Below, piece by piece: positions 17,728 to 26,828 of a DNA stretch of 64,000 bases. Below the pieces are notes generated by a model that made no database searches, had not been told where the DNA came from, and saw nothing but the letters and a program-made list of their open reading frames with translations. Every line of letters starts with the position of its first letter. Position 1 is the stretch's first letter. This DNA comes from Chryseobacterium pennipullorum (GTDB lineage Bacteria > Bacteroidota > Bacteroidia > Flavobacteriales > Weeksellaceae). The stretch lies in the NCBI RefSeq assembly GCF_003384725.1, contig NZ_QNVV01000001.1, positions 434,001 through 498,000 on the forward strand, read 5' to 3'. The translations under genes were made by a program, and so were the position numbers.

Positions 17728-18213
17728 ATGAAAACGCTTTTTACATCCATTAATATTATTTTACTTATCACAACTATAAGTTGTGTTAATCAAAATAAAA
17801 ATGAAAATAACCGAAATAAATTAACCATAACATCAAAACAACAGAAAATTGAAAAAATCGAGATTACAGAAATAACGAGAGGCAGCAATCATGGCATTGT
17901 ACTCACATCAGGATTTATAAAAACAACATCAAATGGAGATTCCACTCAAGCGGTACTATCGCCTTCGGAATGGAAAATCATTTCAAAGCAGGCCGAAGCC
18001 ATTGATCTGCCCAAGATATCCAACCTTGAATCTCCTACAACAGGCAGGTACACCGACCGGGCTTTATCAGCCACTGTTATCATCACGTCCAACGGCGTTA
18101 CCTACACTTCCTCAAGTTTTGATGCCGGGCATCCCCCAAAAGAACTGGAAGCTCTATACAATACCATCCAAAAACCCAAAAGCACTGAAAAGAAAATACC
18201 TCAGGGAAAATAA
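17728..18213 (+). CDS. Hypothetical lipoprotein, 161 aa
   Basis: A lipoprotein signal (ITTISC, Cys19) is followed by an Asn/Lys-rich linker and a small domain with EITEITRGSNHGIVLTSGF, LSPSEWKIISKQAEAIDLPK, and TVIITSNGVTYTSSSFDAGH. No family can be named. Probably an inner-face outer-membrane lipoprotein. It converges on the ArsC-like gene and the two share a bidirectional terminator. Confidence 0.75.
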   Translation: MKTLFTSINIILLITTISCVNQNKNENNRNKLTITSKQQKIEKIEITEITRGSNHGIVLTSGFIKTTSNGDSTQAVLSPSEWKIISKQAEAIDLPKISNLESPTTGRYTDRALSATVIITSNGVTYTSSSFDAGHPPKELEALYNTIQKPKSTEKKIPQGK

Positions 18214-18223
18214 GCACATGTCA

Positions 18224-18264
18224 TAAAAAAAGAGTCCGTTTCATTACTGAAACGGACTCTTTAC
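18224..18264. terminator. Bidirectional terminator
   Basis: A perfect 12-base stem agagtccgtttc / gaaacggactct with loop attact, flanked by A7 on the left and TTTA on the right, between two convergent genes. Confidence 0.9.
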
Positions 18265-18278
18265 GTGGTAATTTATTG

Positions 18279-18629
18279 TTATTTTTCAATGAAAAATTTC
18301 ACATTTTCAATGGGTCTTCCCAACATCGCTACTGATCCTTTTACAAGGATGGGTCTCTGGATCAGAGAGGGATTTTCGGACAGAATGGTAAGCCATTCTT
18401 CCTCAGAATAGTTCTTGTCTGCGTATTGATCAACATACAGCTTATCAGTCTTACGGATGATATGAAAAACACTTTGATTAAGTTTTTTAAGGACTGTTCT
18501 GATTTCCAGTACACTCAAAGGATCCTCCATCATATCAATAATCTCAAAAGGTACTCCATTCTCATCAAGGTATTCCAGGACGGCATTTGATTTTGAACAG
18601 TTTCCGTTATGTAAAACTTTAACTAACAT
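18279..18629 (-). CDS. ArsC/Spx-like thioredoxin-fold protein
   Basis: 116 residues, the size of ArsC-type reductases. HNGNCSKS places a single Cys at residue 11 where ArsC has its catalytic Cys; PFEIIDMMEDPLS, LIQRPILVKGSVAMLGRP and the RP pair fit the family's C-terminal arsenate-contact region. It could reduce arsenate with glutathione/glutaredoxin-type partners or be a regulator-like relative; no arsenic genes are nearby, so the arsenate role is not supported by context. Confidence 0.8.
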   Translation of the reverse strand: MLVKVLHNGNCSKSNAVLEYLDENGVPFEIIDMMEDPLSVLEIRTVLKKLNQSVFHIIRKTDKLYVDQYADKNYSEEEWLTILSENPSLIQRPILVKGSVAMLGRPIENVKFFIEK

Positions 18630-18717
18630 TTTTTAATCATTTAAAAAATTAAACTTGCTTTACCCAAATTTAACAAGAATTAAATTGAACCTATCTTAAT
18701 GTTCTGATAAATATTTG

Positions 18718-19332
18718 TTAAAACAACCCGTGAAGCTCTGCCTCAATCTTTTCAAGGATCACTCCGAAATCTTCCGGTTTTTCAACAAAATCAAGATCGT
18801 CTACTTCAATCACCAGAAGTTTTCCCTCTGTATAATTAGAGATCCATTTTTCATACTTCTGATTCAGCTTTGAAAGATATTCTATACTGATTGATGCTTC
18901 GTACTCACGACCTCTTTTATAAATTTTCTTAACGAGGTTGGGAACATCTGATTTTAAGTAAATCAATAAATCGGGAGCGGAAACGAAAGACTTCATCAGA
19001 TCAAAAACAGACGAATAGTTGTTGAAATCCCTGTCCGAAAGGAGATTCATATCGTTTAGGTTTTCTGCAAAAATATGGGCGTCTTCGTAGATCGTACGGT
19101 CCTGAATAATATTTTTACCACTTTCTCTAATCTCTTTTACCTGACGGAATCTGCTGCCCAGGAAATAAACCTGTAATGCGAAACTCCACTTGCTCATATC
19201 GGAATAAAAATCCTCAAGATAAGGGTTGTGATCTACGTCTTCAAACTGCGCATCCCATCCATAATGTTTGGAAAGCATGGTGGTTAAAGTTGTTTTTCCT
19301 GCTCCAATGTTTCCTGTAACTGCAATATGCAT
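18718..19332 (-). CDS. Deoxynucleoside kinase
   Basis: 204 residues. P-loop GNIGAGKT (7-14), catalytic FEDVDHNPYLEDFY (Glu31), DRT (78-80) in QDRTIYEDAHIFAE, and a lid with arginines (KRGREYEAS). This matches the deoxyadenosine/deoxyguanosine kinase family that phosphorylates salvaged deoxynucleosides in the cytoplasm. It lies 24 bases downstream of a secreted-protein gene on the same strand; the two may share a transcript. Confidence 0.92.
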   Translation of the reverse strand: MHIAVTGNIGAGKTTLTTMLSKHYGWDAQFEDVDHNPYLEDFYSDMSKWSFALQVYFLGSRFRQVKEIRESGKNIIQDRTIYEDAHIFAENLNDMNLLSDRDFNNYSSVFDLMKSFVSAPDLLIYLKSDVPNLVKKIYKRGREYEASISIEYLSKLNQKYEKWISNYTEGKLLVIEVDDLDFVEKPEDFGVILEKIEAELHGLF

Positions 19333-19356
19333 ATTCTTTTTCCTTGTATTTACTGA

Positions 19357-20316
19357 TTAATTGATAAGCTTTTCTACCCCAGCAGCCTGAATCTCCGAAG
19401 TCTCTTCGATCAATTGTTCTATGGTATTGTCTGAGGAGTTCCCTGGTATTTCTTCCTTTTTTTCCTGGGGCATTTCGACAGGCTGTTCTGTTGATTGCTG
19501 AGGAATTTCCAGTTGCGGTTCAGCTTGTTTCTGCGGTGAGGCTTTCTTTACATTTTCAAGGCTGTAAAGATAGAGTTTGTTCCCGTTGATTTCAAAATAA
19601 GAGAGGATGTTTTTATCCACAATTTGTGCATTCTGATCTTCAAAAACAGTTACCATCCCCTTTTCAGGAATGTATCTGGCGATGGAATTGTTGGCGATCA
19701 CAAGGATTGTATCATTCTCTCTTCTGAACCGTTTCCCGTTCTCTATGGGAGCCTCAAAAATCTTTTCAAACTTGAGCGTATAAATCCTGATATGCTTTTG
19801 GGTTAAAATATACACCTTTGTTTCATAGACCAGGAGATCTGTAAGGTCCTCAAAACTGATATCAAAGGGATAAGAATTGATGGTGGTATCATTTCTGAAA
19901 TTATACTGTATGAGTCGCTTTGTACTGTCATCCAGCAGCCACATCTGCTGAAGATCTTCAGCATAAGCCATTCTTATAAAACCGAATTTCTGTTTAAAGT
20001 CGATCCGCTGTATCTCATTCATATTCTGATCTATAAACTTCATTTCCTGAGCATTTTCAGAAAATAAAGGTACATTCAGAGGGTTCTGTACACTCTGTAT
20101 CTTAAAGGGCACCGTAAGCATCAATCTGCCGATCTGTTTGCCTAAGGAGTCATATTTGGTAAAGCTGAAATCTTTATTTTTGTAGATATACAAATTTCCG
20201 TAATCGTCTGCAAGCATGTCTTTGGCTTCTTTTAGTTTTAAGGTATCCAAAGGAAGAATTTTCTGTGCCGTGGTGGTGCAGAAAATAAAAAGACAGATAA
20301 AATATAATAGCCTCAA
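19357..20316 (-). CDS. Secreted beta-propeller-like hypothetical protein
   Basis: 319 residues with a signal peptide ending TTAQ. Repeated strands such as DDYGNLYIYKNKDFSFTKYD, MWLLDDSTKRLIQYNF and LVYETKVYILTQKHIRIYTL suggest a beta-propeller. The last 70 residues are a Pro/Gln/Glu-rich low-complexity tail (AEPQLEIPQQSTEQPVEMPQ). Relatives of this kind are conserved beside the deoxynucleoside kinase gene in my recollection of this genus, but I cannot check that. Function unknown; periplasmic. Confidence 0.75.
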   Translation of the reverse strand: MRLLYFICLFIFCTTTAQKILPLDTLKLKEAKDMLADDYGNLYIYKNKDFSFTKYDSLGKQIGRLMLTVPFKIQSVQNPLNVPLFSENAQEMKFIDQNMNEIQRIDFKQKFGFIRMAYAEDLQQMWLLDDSTKRLIQYNFRNDTTINSYPFDISFEDLTDLLVYETKVYILTQKHIRIYTLKFEKIFEAPIENGKRFRRENDTILVIANNSIARYIPEKGMVTVFEDQNAQIVDKNILSYFEINGNKLYLYSLENVKKASPQKQAEPQLEIPQQSTEQPVEMPQEKKEEIPGNSSDNTIEQLIEETSEIQAAGVEKLIN

Positions 20317-20406
20317 ACGTTATTTTTTAGAGATAATTTTCCATTGTGGAATGTTGGCAATTTACATACTTTTATTGAAAACTAAACGAAAGTTTTGCGA
20401 GGGATA

Positions 20407-21453
20407 TTATCTGATGTCAACTTCATACATCTTCGGCCAGTTTTTCCCGGTGATCAGCATATTTTCACCTTTAAAAGCAATACCGTTGAGAACATGCTCG
20501 CTTTCCCCCTTACTGTTTTCTTCTGTGAGTTTTGTAAAATCGAACTTTCCAACCGCTTCTCCGGTCTCAGGATTGATCTTCAGGACAATCGGATGATGCC
20601 ATACATTGGCGTATATAAAACCGTTATGGTACTCCAGTTCGTTGAGTTGATCATACGTCATCTTATTTCCGGCAACAGCAACTGTTTTGATCACTTTTGA
20701 GGGATTCTCAACATCTAAAAAGTAAAGATTTTTGGTACCGTCCGTTGCGATAAGGTTTTTCCCGTCATAGGTAAGTCCCCAGCCCTCTCCTATGACATTG
20801 GGTAGCGGAAATTCAGATTGCTTTTCCAACGTATTTTTATCATATACAAAACCGATCTTATTACGATAAGTCAGCTGGTAAATCTTATTTCCAACAATGG
20901 TACATCCTTCCGAAAAAATATCTGCAGGCTGTTTTCTGACAACAGCGGGAACAGCTTCGCCCAGAGGATATTTTATAAGCTGAGATACCCCCTCTCCGCC
21001 GACGCTTTCATACACGGTATTTCCTTCTACCAGAAAACCTTCAATAAAATGATCAGGACCATGAGGATAGTCTGCCACGACCTTATAGCCGAGATTCTGT
21101 TCAGGATTTTTTGTAAACACATTTACCGTCGCATCCTGGTTCAGAACCTCACCATCTTTTGTCTTAATGGTGAAGATGACTTCATTATTACCCAATGTGA
21201 AAAACTGCGGATTAATAGTGAGATCAGAGGTCTGCTTCCCATCAAAGCTGATGGAGATACTTTCTGCATTTTCTGTCACCGTCGAAGGAAGCTGAAGCTT
21301 ATCTCCGAAATGATATCCTTTTTCCATCATGCCATTGTTGTAATCGGCCAGAGCATCCAGCATTTTCTCTTTATTATTACAGGATGTCAGCAGAAAAACG
21401 GAAGCACAGCCTATGATGATTTTCTGCTTAATAGAGTTTTTAATCATTTTCAA
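20407..21453 (-). CDS. Glutaminyl-peptide cyclotransferase lipoprotein (copy 1)
   Basis: 348 residues. Lipoprotein signal LLTSC, then an Ig-like domain (about 45-115, TVTENAESISISFDG) and the bacterial glutaminyl cyclase beta-propeller (PF05096 type): FIEGFLVEGNTVYESVGGEG, FSEGCTIVGNKIYQLTYRNK, GEGWGLTYDGKNLIATDGT, LNELEYHNGFIYANVW, LNGIAFKGENMLITGKNWPK. It would convert N-terminal Gln of exported proteins to pyroglutamate, a step common after signal cleavage before Gln in this phylum. The next gene upstream is a close paralogue. Confidence 0.9.
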   Translation of the reverse strand: MKMIKNSIKQKIIIGCASVFLLTSCNNKEKMLDALADYNNGMMEKGYHFGDKLQLPSTVTENAESISISFDGKQTSDLTINPQFFTLGNNEVIFTIKTKDGEVLNQDATVNVFTKNPEQNLGYKVVADYPHGPDHFIEGFLVEGNTVYESVGGEGVSQLIKYPLGEAVPAVVRKQPADIFSEGCTIVGNKIYQLTYRNKIGFVYDKNTLEKQSEFPLPNVIGEGWGLTYDGKNLIATDGTKNLYFLDVENPSKVIKTVAVAGNKMTYDQLNELEYHNGFIYANVWHHPIVLKINPETGEAVGKFDFTKLTEENSKGESEHVLNGIAFKGENMLITGKNWPKMYEVDIR

Positions 21454-21482
21454 AAATACTAAATTTTAATGCTTACATAAAA

Positions 21483-21505
21483 ATAGCGTTCCCTGGGAAC
21501 GCTAT
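21483..21505 (-). terminator. Terminator between the two cyclotransferase genes
   Basis: A perfect 11-base stem atagcgttccc / gggaacgctat around a single base, followed on the minus strand by TTTTTA. It separates the two paralogues. A perfect 16-base palindrome, tgatcagtactgatca, lies at 21515-21530. Confidence 0.85.
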
Positions 21506-21530
21506 ATATTGTATTGATCAGTACTGATCA

Positions 21531-22553
21531 TTATTTGATCTGAACTTCGTAAATCTTCGGCCAGTTTTTTCCTGTTACCAGCATGTTTTCACCTTTGAAT
21601 GCAATTCCGTTCAGCACATCATCACTTCCTTTGGTATTCTGTTTGGCAATTTCTGTGAAGTCAAAAGTCCCTACTACCTCACCATTGGCAGGATTGATCT
21701 TCAGGACAATCGGTTTTTGCCATACGTTGGCATAAATAAATCCATTGTGATATTCCAGCTCATTCAGTTGATCGTACGCCTGTGAGCTTCCTGCTACAGC
21801 AATATATTTGATCAGTTTTGAAGGATCATTCGGATCAAGGAAATACAACAGCTTGCTTCCGTCTGATGCAATCAGGTTTTTTCCGTCATAAGTAAGACCC
21901 CAGCCTTCGCCCAGTACGTTAGGATAAGCAAATTCTGAAAGCAGCTTCAAAGAATTTTTATCATAGATATATCCTTTTTTACTCTGCCAGGTCAGCTGAT
22001 ACACTTTATCACCAATGATCGTACTTCCTTCGGAAAAGTCTTCAGGAGCCTGTTTGGTAGAGGCCAGCGGAGTGGTGGTTCCCAATGTATATTTCAGGAT
22101 CTGTGAAGACCCGTTCTGGCCGTCACTTTCATAGATGGTATTCCCTTCAATCTGGAAACCCTGTACAAAATTTTTGGGGTCGTGCGGATATTCAGCCACG
22201 ATTTGGTAGGCTATATTTTTTTCGGGATTTTTTGCAAATACATTGATGGTAGCATCCTGATTCAGAACATCCCCGCCTTTTGTTTTGATATTGAAAGTTA
22301 CCGCGTTATCACCCAGCGTAAAAAACTTAGGGTCAATAGTTAAGTCTGTTGTTTCTTTATCACCAAAGCTGATGGTTACGCTTTCTGCATTTTCAGTCAC
22401 CTCTTTTGGAAGGGTAAGTTGATCTCCAAAGTGATATCCTTTGGCTTCCATTGAGTTGTTATAGGTATTTAAGGTATTAAGAATCTCTTTATCCTTATTA
22501 CATGATGCCAGTAATAAGATGGCTGCGAAGCCTGCTATTATATTTCTTTTCAT
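21531..22553 (-). CDS. Glutaminyl-peptide cyclotransferase lipoprotein (copy 2)
   Basis: 340 residues from the ATG at 22553 (MKRNIIAGFAAILLLASC, lipobox Cys18). The frame is open further upstream, but that part overlaps the VOC gene and has no signal. Same two-domain layout as copy 1: Ig-like (TVTENAESVTISFGDKETTD-type) and a beta-propeller with YESDGQNGSSQILKY, YQLTWQSKKGYIYDK, GEGWGLTYDGKNLIASDGS, LNELEYHNGFIYANVW. Here WQ replaces the YR/WHH variants of copy 1. A tandem duplication; both copies look intact, so dosage or substrate differences are possible. Confidence 0.9.
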   Translation of the reverse strand: MKRNIIAGFAAILLLASCNKDKEILNTLNTYNNSMEAKGYHFGDQLTLPKEVTENAESVTISFGDKETTDLTIDPKFFTLGDNAVTFNIKTKGGDVLNQDATINVFAKNPEKNIAYQIVAEYPHDPKNFVQGFQIEGNTIYESDGQNGSSQILKYTLGTTTPLASTKQAPEDFSEGSTIIGDKVYQLTWQSKKGYIYDKNSLKLLSEFAYPNVLGEGWGLTYDGKNLIASDGSKLLYFLDPNDPSKLIKYIAVAGSSQAYDQLNELEYHNGFIYANVWQKPIVLKINPANGEVVGTFDFTEIAKQNTKGSDDVLNGIAFKGENMLVTGKNWPKIYEVQIK

Positions 22554-22587
22554 TGACTTTCTAAATATTCCCCAAAAATAGCAAATT

Positions 22588-22971
22588 TTATTCCGTATTG
22601 CCAATATAATCCATGGGTTCTCCAAATTGAAGGATGTATCCGTTGTTATCATAGATTGCAAATTCCCGCATACCCCAGTCAAAAGTCTCAATTTCATAGC
22701 AGATCTTTGCTTTTGTTTTTAGGTCTTCCCAAAGCACATCCACCTGCTCTACATTGAAATAAAATGATCCGGTAAAGCCCATTGCATCCGGACTTTCCTG
22801 TGCATTGGGCTGAGAAACCATCAGGTAAAGGTCATCTTTACGAAGTGAAGCCCACTGCCAGTCATCATTTCTGCCCATCAGGGTAAAGCCGAGCACACGG
22901 ATATAAAATCCGATGGTGTCATCAAGGTTTTCTGTCCATAATACCGGACGGAGAGCAGTAAATTTTGTCAT
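22588..22971 (-). CDS. VOC family (glyoxalase/bleomycin-resistance) protein
   Basis: 127 residues: ENLDDTIGFYIRVLGFTLMG, then WASLRKDDLYLMVS, YFNVEQVDVLWEDLK and FAIYDNNGYILQFGEP, the paired beta-alpha-beta-beta-beta modules of the vicinal oxygen chelate fold. Substrate unknown. Its ATG overlaps the stop of the GNAT gene (ATGA), so it is translated in a three-gene unit with the GNAT and SRPBCC genes. Confidence 0.85.
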   Translation of the reverse strand: MTKFTALRPVLWTENLDDTIGFYIRVLGFTLMGRNDDWQWASLRKDDLYLMVSQPNAQESPDAMGFTGSFYFNVEQVDVLWEDLKTKAKICYEIETFDWGMREFAIYDNNGYILQFGEPMDYIGNTE

Positions 22972-23474
22972 AGCATCTGTTGTTCAAAAGTAGATTTGTG
23001 GATCTTCATATTAAGAGAAATCCATATTTCGTTACCTATCTTAGCTTCATTCCTTACTTCAGGATCAACAGTAAAGCCCACTTTTTTATAACATTCAATC
23101 GCGCCGGTATTCCAATCGTAGACATTCAGTTCTGCAGTTTTTTTGTCGGAATGGTTAAAACCAAATCTTAAAAGTTCCAGCATCACTTTTTTCCCGTATC
23201 CTTTCCCTCTGTTGTTTTCATCCCAGATGAGAATCCTTCCTAACAGAAATGTTTCATCTTTCATACAGATCTGGGCATGCCCGATAATCGTTCCGGCTTC
23301 ATCTGCAATCTTAAACAAAGTTCTGTTGCCGGTATCCATATCTTTCTGCAGCTGGCCTTCTGTAAGAGGAAAATGATACATAGGACCTGCAAACTGAAGA
23401 AGCATCTTCTCGTTTTCTATTCGGGAAATGAGCTCCGGTGCATCTTTAATCGTAAAATCAAGCAGCTTAACCAT
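22968..23474 (-). CDS. GNAT family N-acetyltransferase
   Basis: 168 residues. IIGHAQICMKDETFLLGRIL and then NRGKGYGKKVMLELLRFGF give the acetyl-CoA loop (R/Q-x-x-G-x-G/A type, RGKGYG); LNVYDWNTGAIECYKKVGFT is the usual motif B and the NxxA-x-x-x-Y-x-K-x-GF end. The acceptor is unknown. It overlaps the SRPBCC gene by 8 bases and the VOC gene by 4, which indicates translational coupling. Confidence 0.88.
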   Translation of the reverse strand: MVKLLDFTIKDAPELISRIENEKMLLQFAGPMYHFPLTEGQLQKDMDTGNRTLFKIADEAGTIIGHAQICMKDETFLLGRILIWDENNRGKGYGKKVMLELLRFGFNHSDKKTAELNVYDWNTGAIECYKKVGFTVDPEVRNEAKIGNEIWISLNMKIHKSTFEQQML

Positions 23475-23901
23475 TGTTTTTTTCTATATAGTCTTTTAAA
23501 CTTTTACCGATAATTCCGTTCCAGCCCTCTGTAAAGCTTTCTCTTGAAAAACTGCTTCCGAGTCTGTCAAAGTTTTCGATTCCTTCATGGGTCAGTTTTA
23601 CCAATGTTCCTTCTTCCTGTGGGATAAGCTCCCAGGTCACTATGGTTTTGAGTTTTGAGTAGTCCGGATAGCTCCAGGTATGCTTCATTCTTTTTTGAGG
23701 GATCATTTCCAGGATTTCACACCGATGGTGGTATTTCTTTTCAGTTCCTGGCTCGTAGAAATTAAATACCTTTCCGACCTGCGGTTCAAAATCCTCAATA
23801 TCAAAATACCAGGATTTCATTTTGTTCTTGTCTGTCAGTGCCTCCCAAATTTTTTCTATGGGAGCATCTATCTTGTGCTGAACGATGATTGGTGTATCCA
23901 T
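23467..23901 (-). CDS. SRPBCC / AHSA1-domain protein
   Basis: 144 residues of the START-like AHSA1 type: HKIDAPIEKIWEALTDKNKM, WYFDIEDFEPQVGKVFNFYE, HTWSYPDYSKLKTIVTWELI, then LTHEGIENF and a C-terminal helix (WNGIIGKSLKDYIEKN). Such proteins bind hydrophobic ligands in a helix-grip pocket; the ligand is unknown. First gene of the coupled SRPBCC-GNAT-VOC unit, with about 170 bases of plain intergenic DNA upstream. Confidence 0.88.
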   Translation of the reverse strand: MDTPIIVQHKIDAPIEKIWEALTDKNKMKSWYFDIEDFEPQVGKVFNFYEPGTEKKYHHRCEILEMIPQKRMKHTWSYPDYSKLKTIVTWELIPQEEGTLVKLTHEGIENFDRLGSSFSRESFTEGWNGIIGKSLKDYIEKNNG

Positions 23902-24073
23902 ATTATATTTTTAAAACGACAAAGCCACAAAAAATATTCAACGCTAAGGTATTAAAATCAAAACTCTTATCATCAATAAACCCACTTTATGTGATATTAT
24001 CTTTGAGAGCTTCGGGTTTACCCCCGCCTGAACATCTTTTGTGACTCCGAATAGTATACTAATTCCTGACAGA

Positions 24074-25684
24074 TCAGTGTGCAAATCCGGTGATCTTTGC
24101 CTCATCAAAATCCAGCTGCATTTCAATGGCCCGCATCACATGATCATCAAATATTTTTTCTTTTTTCATCCGGTGCAGCTCGTTTCTCTGCGCCTGAATA
24201 ACCTGCCGCAGGACGTCCTTGTTTTCATTAATCGCCGTCACATAATCTCCGGTAGAGGCCATACACTGGGCTTTATCAGCCATCAGCATCATTTCATTTT
24301 CCAGTTTATGTTTCTGATGGCGTACCAGCGTATTTTTTTCAGCCAGTTCAGAAAAATCGTTATCCAGTTTATGCAATGCGGTTTCTTTTAGTTTTCGCAT
24401 CAGGATGACTTCCTGCTTTTCTTCCGGCAGCTCACTTCCTGCATCCTGGATATTTAACAATTTCAGGATCGGAGCCAGCAACAGGCCTTGTCCTACCAAG
24501 GTGATCAGTATGATCACAAAGGTTACAAATAAAATGATATTCCTATGTGGAAATGCTTCCCCATTGGGTAAAAAAGCCGGAATGGATAAGGCTGCTGCCA
24601 GAGACACCACCCCCCTCATCGCAGCAAAACTGATGATAAAAGGTTCTTTCCAGTCCGGTTTCGGAACTTTAATCCTTAACTCCTTTGAACAAAGTCTAGG
24701 GAAATACATTAATGCATAACTGTAGAGTATTCTCGTCGCGATAATAGCCCCGCCAATCACTACACTGTAGAAAATTCCCTGGGAGATGGTATATTCTTTC
24801 ATTCCTTCCACCACGATCGGAAGCTCGAGGCCTATCAGAATAAAGATAATCGTATTCATCAAAAATATGAGCACACTCCATACATTTCCGGATTGGATCC
24901 TTGAGGTATGGCTCAGATAGCAATGCGAATTGTACGACATCAGCAATCCTCCTGCCACTACAGCGAGCACCCCGGAAAAATGGAAATGCTCTGCTCCTAC
25001 ATACATAATGTACGGAACAATAAGCGTAATGATGGTATCTATATTGGAATTGGTAGGAATAATCTTCAGCAATGCACCAAAGAGAAAACCAACTGCTACT
25101 CCGATGGCAATTCCTCCGATAGCCATGGTAAAGAAGTCCTGTACAGCATCCTTCCAGATAAACTGCCCTGAAATAACGGCTGCCAAAGCAAATTTAAAGA
25201 CGATCAAACTGGATGCATCATTGATAAGGCTTTCTCCTTCCAGAATATTGGTGATCTTTTTAGGAATTTTCATATGCTTCAGCACAGATGTAGCAGCCAC
25301 CGCGTCGGGTGGGGAATTTACACCTCCCAAAAGAAATCCCATCGCCAAGGTAAGTCCTGGAATAATAGAAGATGAAAGGTAGGCCACCACGATGGAGGTT
25401 AAAAACACAAGCCCGAAAGCCATAGAAAAAATCTGCTTTCTCCATTTGTGAAAATCCTGCCATGAGGTAAACCATGCAGCTTCAAACAGAATAGGTGGAA
25501 GAAATATAAGAAAAACCAGGTCAGGTTCTATTTCAATGCGGGGCATTCCCGGCACAAAGCTTATCAGAAGTCCTGCAATGACAAGAAAGATAGGATACGC
25601 TACTTTTAGTTTCTGCCCGATCATTACCAATATCATCACAGACAGCAGTACTGCAATGGATATTATAACATAGCTGTGAATCAT
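24074..25684 (-). CDS. Na+/H+ antiporter, CPA1 (NhaP) type
   Basis: 536 residues with about twelve membrane helices in the first 400. Key motifs: FLPPILFEAAW (61-71), GGVNSPPDAVAAT (120-132) and EGESLINDAS (149-158) with the ion-binding Asp156. The last 130 residues are a charged, coiled cytoplasmic tail (LPEEKQEVILMRKLKETALH and onward). It exchanges Na+ or K+ for protons across the inner membrane. The bestrophin gene upstream on the same strand (68-base gap) also handles ions; co-transcription is plausible. Confidence 0.92.
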   Translation of the reverse strand: MIHSYVIISIAVLLSVMILVMIGQKLKVAYPIFLVIAGLLISFVPGMPRIEIEPDLVFLIFLPPILFEAAWFTSWQDFHKWRKQIFSMAFGLVFLTSIVVAYLSSSIIPGLTLAMGFLLGGVNSPPDAVAATSVLKHMKIPKKITNILEGESLINDASSLIVFKFALAAVISGQFIWKDAVQDFFTMAIGGIAIGVAVGFLFGALLKIIPTNSNIDTIITLIVPYIMYVGAEHFHFSGVLAVVAGGLLMSYNSHCYLSHTSRIQSGNVWSVLIFLMNTIIFILIGLELPIVVEGMKEYTISQGIFYSVVIGGAIIATRILYSYALMYFPRLCSKELRIKVPKPDWKEPFIISFAAMRGVVSLAAALSIPAFLPNGEAFPHRNIILFVTFVIILITLVGQGLLLAPILKLLNIQDAGSELPEEKQEVILMRKLKETALHKLDNDFSELAEKNTLVRHQKHKLENEMMLMADKAQCMASTGDYVTAINENKDVLRQVIQAQRNELHRMKKEKIFDDHVMRAIEMQLDFDEAKITGFAH

Positions 25685-25752
25685 TTTAAGTCAGTTTTTT
25701 TTTAGTATTATTTTGAATTCAGTACATCAGTTTTCTGTAAATTATAAAAATA

Positions 25753-26757
25753 TTACAGCACAATATTATTCTTTGCACCAATTGCCGGTGGAAGATCTGT
25801 CTCATCCAGCATATCCCGCATATCAATCTCTATCGTGCGGCTGATCTGGGTAATAGGGACGTCATTAGGACTTCCTTCAAAAGGATTTACAGAAGCTTCT
25901 CCTACACTGTCTAACGTATGGAAACACCAGGTAACCAATAAAGAAAAAGGGATATTAAACCAAACTGTCCATCCTTCAAGAGCTGTTCCATCTCCCAATT
26001 TATCAACCTCTTTTATTAAACCGAATGGCACAAAAAGAATAAACAGCAACAGAAGATAAGTGGTTATTGTAGAAAAATGTCTCGGGTAAGGAAAGTTTTT
26101 GATTCTTTCAGCTTTTCCCTGGTCATCTGTAAATTTCACCAGCTGCTGATTGATTTGCGTCCATTGGAAATCATTGATTTCTCCCTTTTTATAAGCCTCA
26201 GATAATTCTTTACTTTGGTTGGCAATGAGCTGTGTTGCCCTGTTTTTCTTGCTTAAGATGTATTGACGTTCATTTTCAGAGAGATAGTTTTTCAACTCTT
26301 CATCCAGCTTCGAGAGTCTTTCCGGGATGTCATATTTCTTAGAATATTCATCAAATTGTACAGTTCCCATATTTTCCCAGACTCTTGGTTCACGAAGCTG
26401 AAACCTTAGCGCTGTAAGCCAGGCATAATGGCGCAGAAACATTTCTTTTACCTGTCCGGGATTGGCACCTGCCAAAGCATCTCTCAGTACATATCCGAAA
26501 CTCCGGCTGTCATTGATGATAGAGCCATAGATTTGTCTCGCTTCCCAAAGCCTGCTGTAGCTGGCATTGTTCTTAAATCCAACAATGAAAGCGACTGCTG
26601 TTCCCAGGATGGCAATCGGCTGCCAGGGAATAGACAGAAACTTCCATCCTAAAAAGTACAGGACAGTAGGAATGGCTGAAAATATTGTTAAAACATAAAT
26701 ACTGCGTCTTGTCCAAATCATGAACTCTACCGCTCCAAATTTTTTTCCTGAATGCAT
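25753..26757 (-). CDS. Bestrophin-family ion channel
   Basis: 334 residues. The N-terminal TWRRS-like signature appears as WTRRSIYVL (about 15-23), followed by helices around 20-70 (FLGWKFLSIPWQPIAILGTA, AFIVGFKNNASYSRLWEARQ) and 220-270, and the conserved NPFEGSPNDVPITQISRTIE (about 292-311). This matches the UPF0187 / YneE bestrophin homologues, pentameric channels; the bacterial Klebsiella protein conducts cations. Inner membrane. Confidence 0.92.
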   Translation of the reverse strand: MHSGKKFGAVEFMIWTRRSIYVLTIFSAIPTVLYFLGWKFLSIPWQPIAILGTAVAFIVGFKNNASYSRLWEARQIYGSIINDSRSFGYVLRDALAGANPGQVKEMFLRHYAWLTALRFQLREPRVWENMGTVQFDEYSKKYDIPERLSKLDEELKNYLSENERQYILSKKNRATQLIANQSKELSEAYKKGEINDFQWTQINQQLVKFTDDQGKAERIKNFPYPRHFSTITTYLLLLFILFVPFGLIKEVDKLGDGTALEGWTVWFNIPFSLLVTWCFHTLDSVGEASVNPFEGSPNDVPITQISRTIEIDMRDMLDETDLPPAIGAKNNIVL

Positions 26758-26828
26758 ATGTGTTATTTTATCGTGTTATTTTTTTAAATTGTGTTTTTCA
26801 TCCGGGCATTCAGCAATTTAGGTACTGA

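Noticed and set aside
20818..21462. 214-codon plus ORF
   Set aside because: Antisense to the glutaminyl cyclase gene, which has a clear family match; no signal or motif in the antisense product.
22554..22697. Longer start for the second cyclase gene
   Set aside because: The extension lies inside the VOC gene and removes the lipoprotein signal from the N-terminus.
24930..25382. 150-codon plus ORF
   Set aside because: Antisense shadow of the Na+/H+ antiporter.
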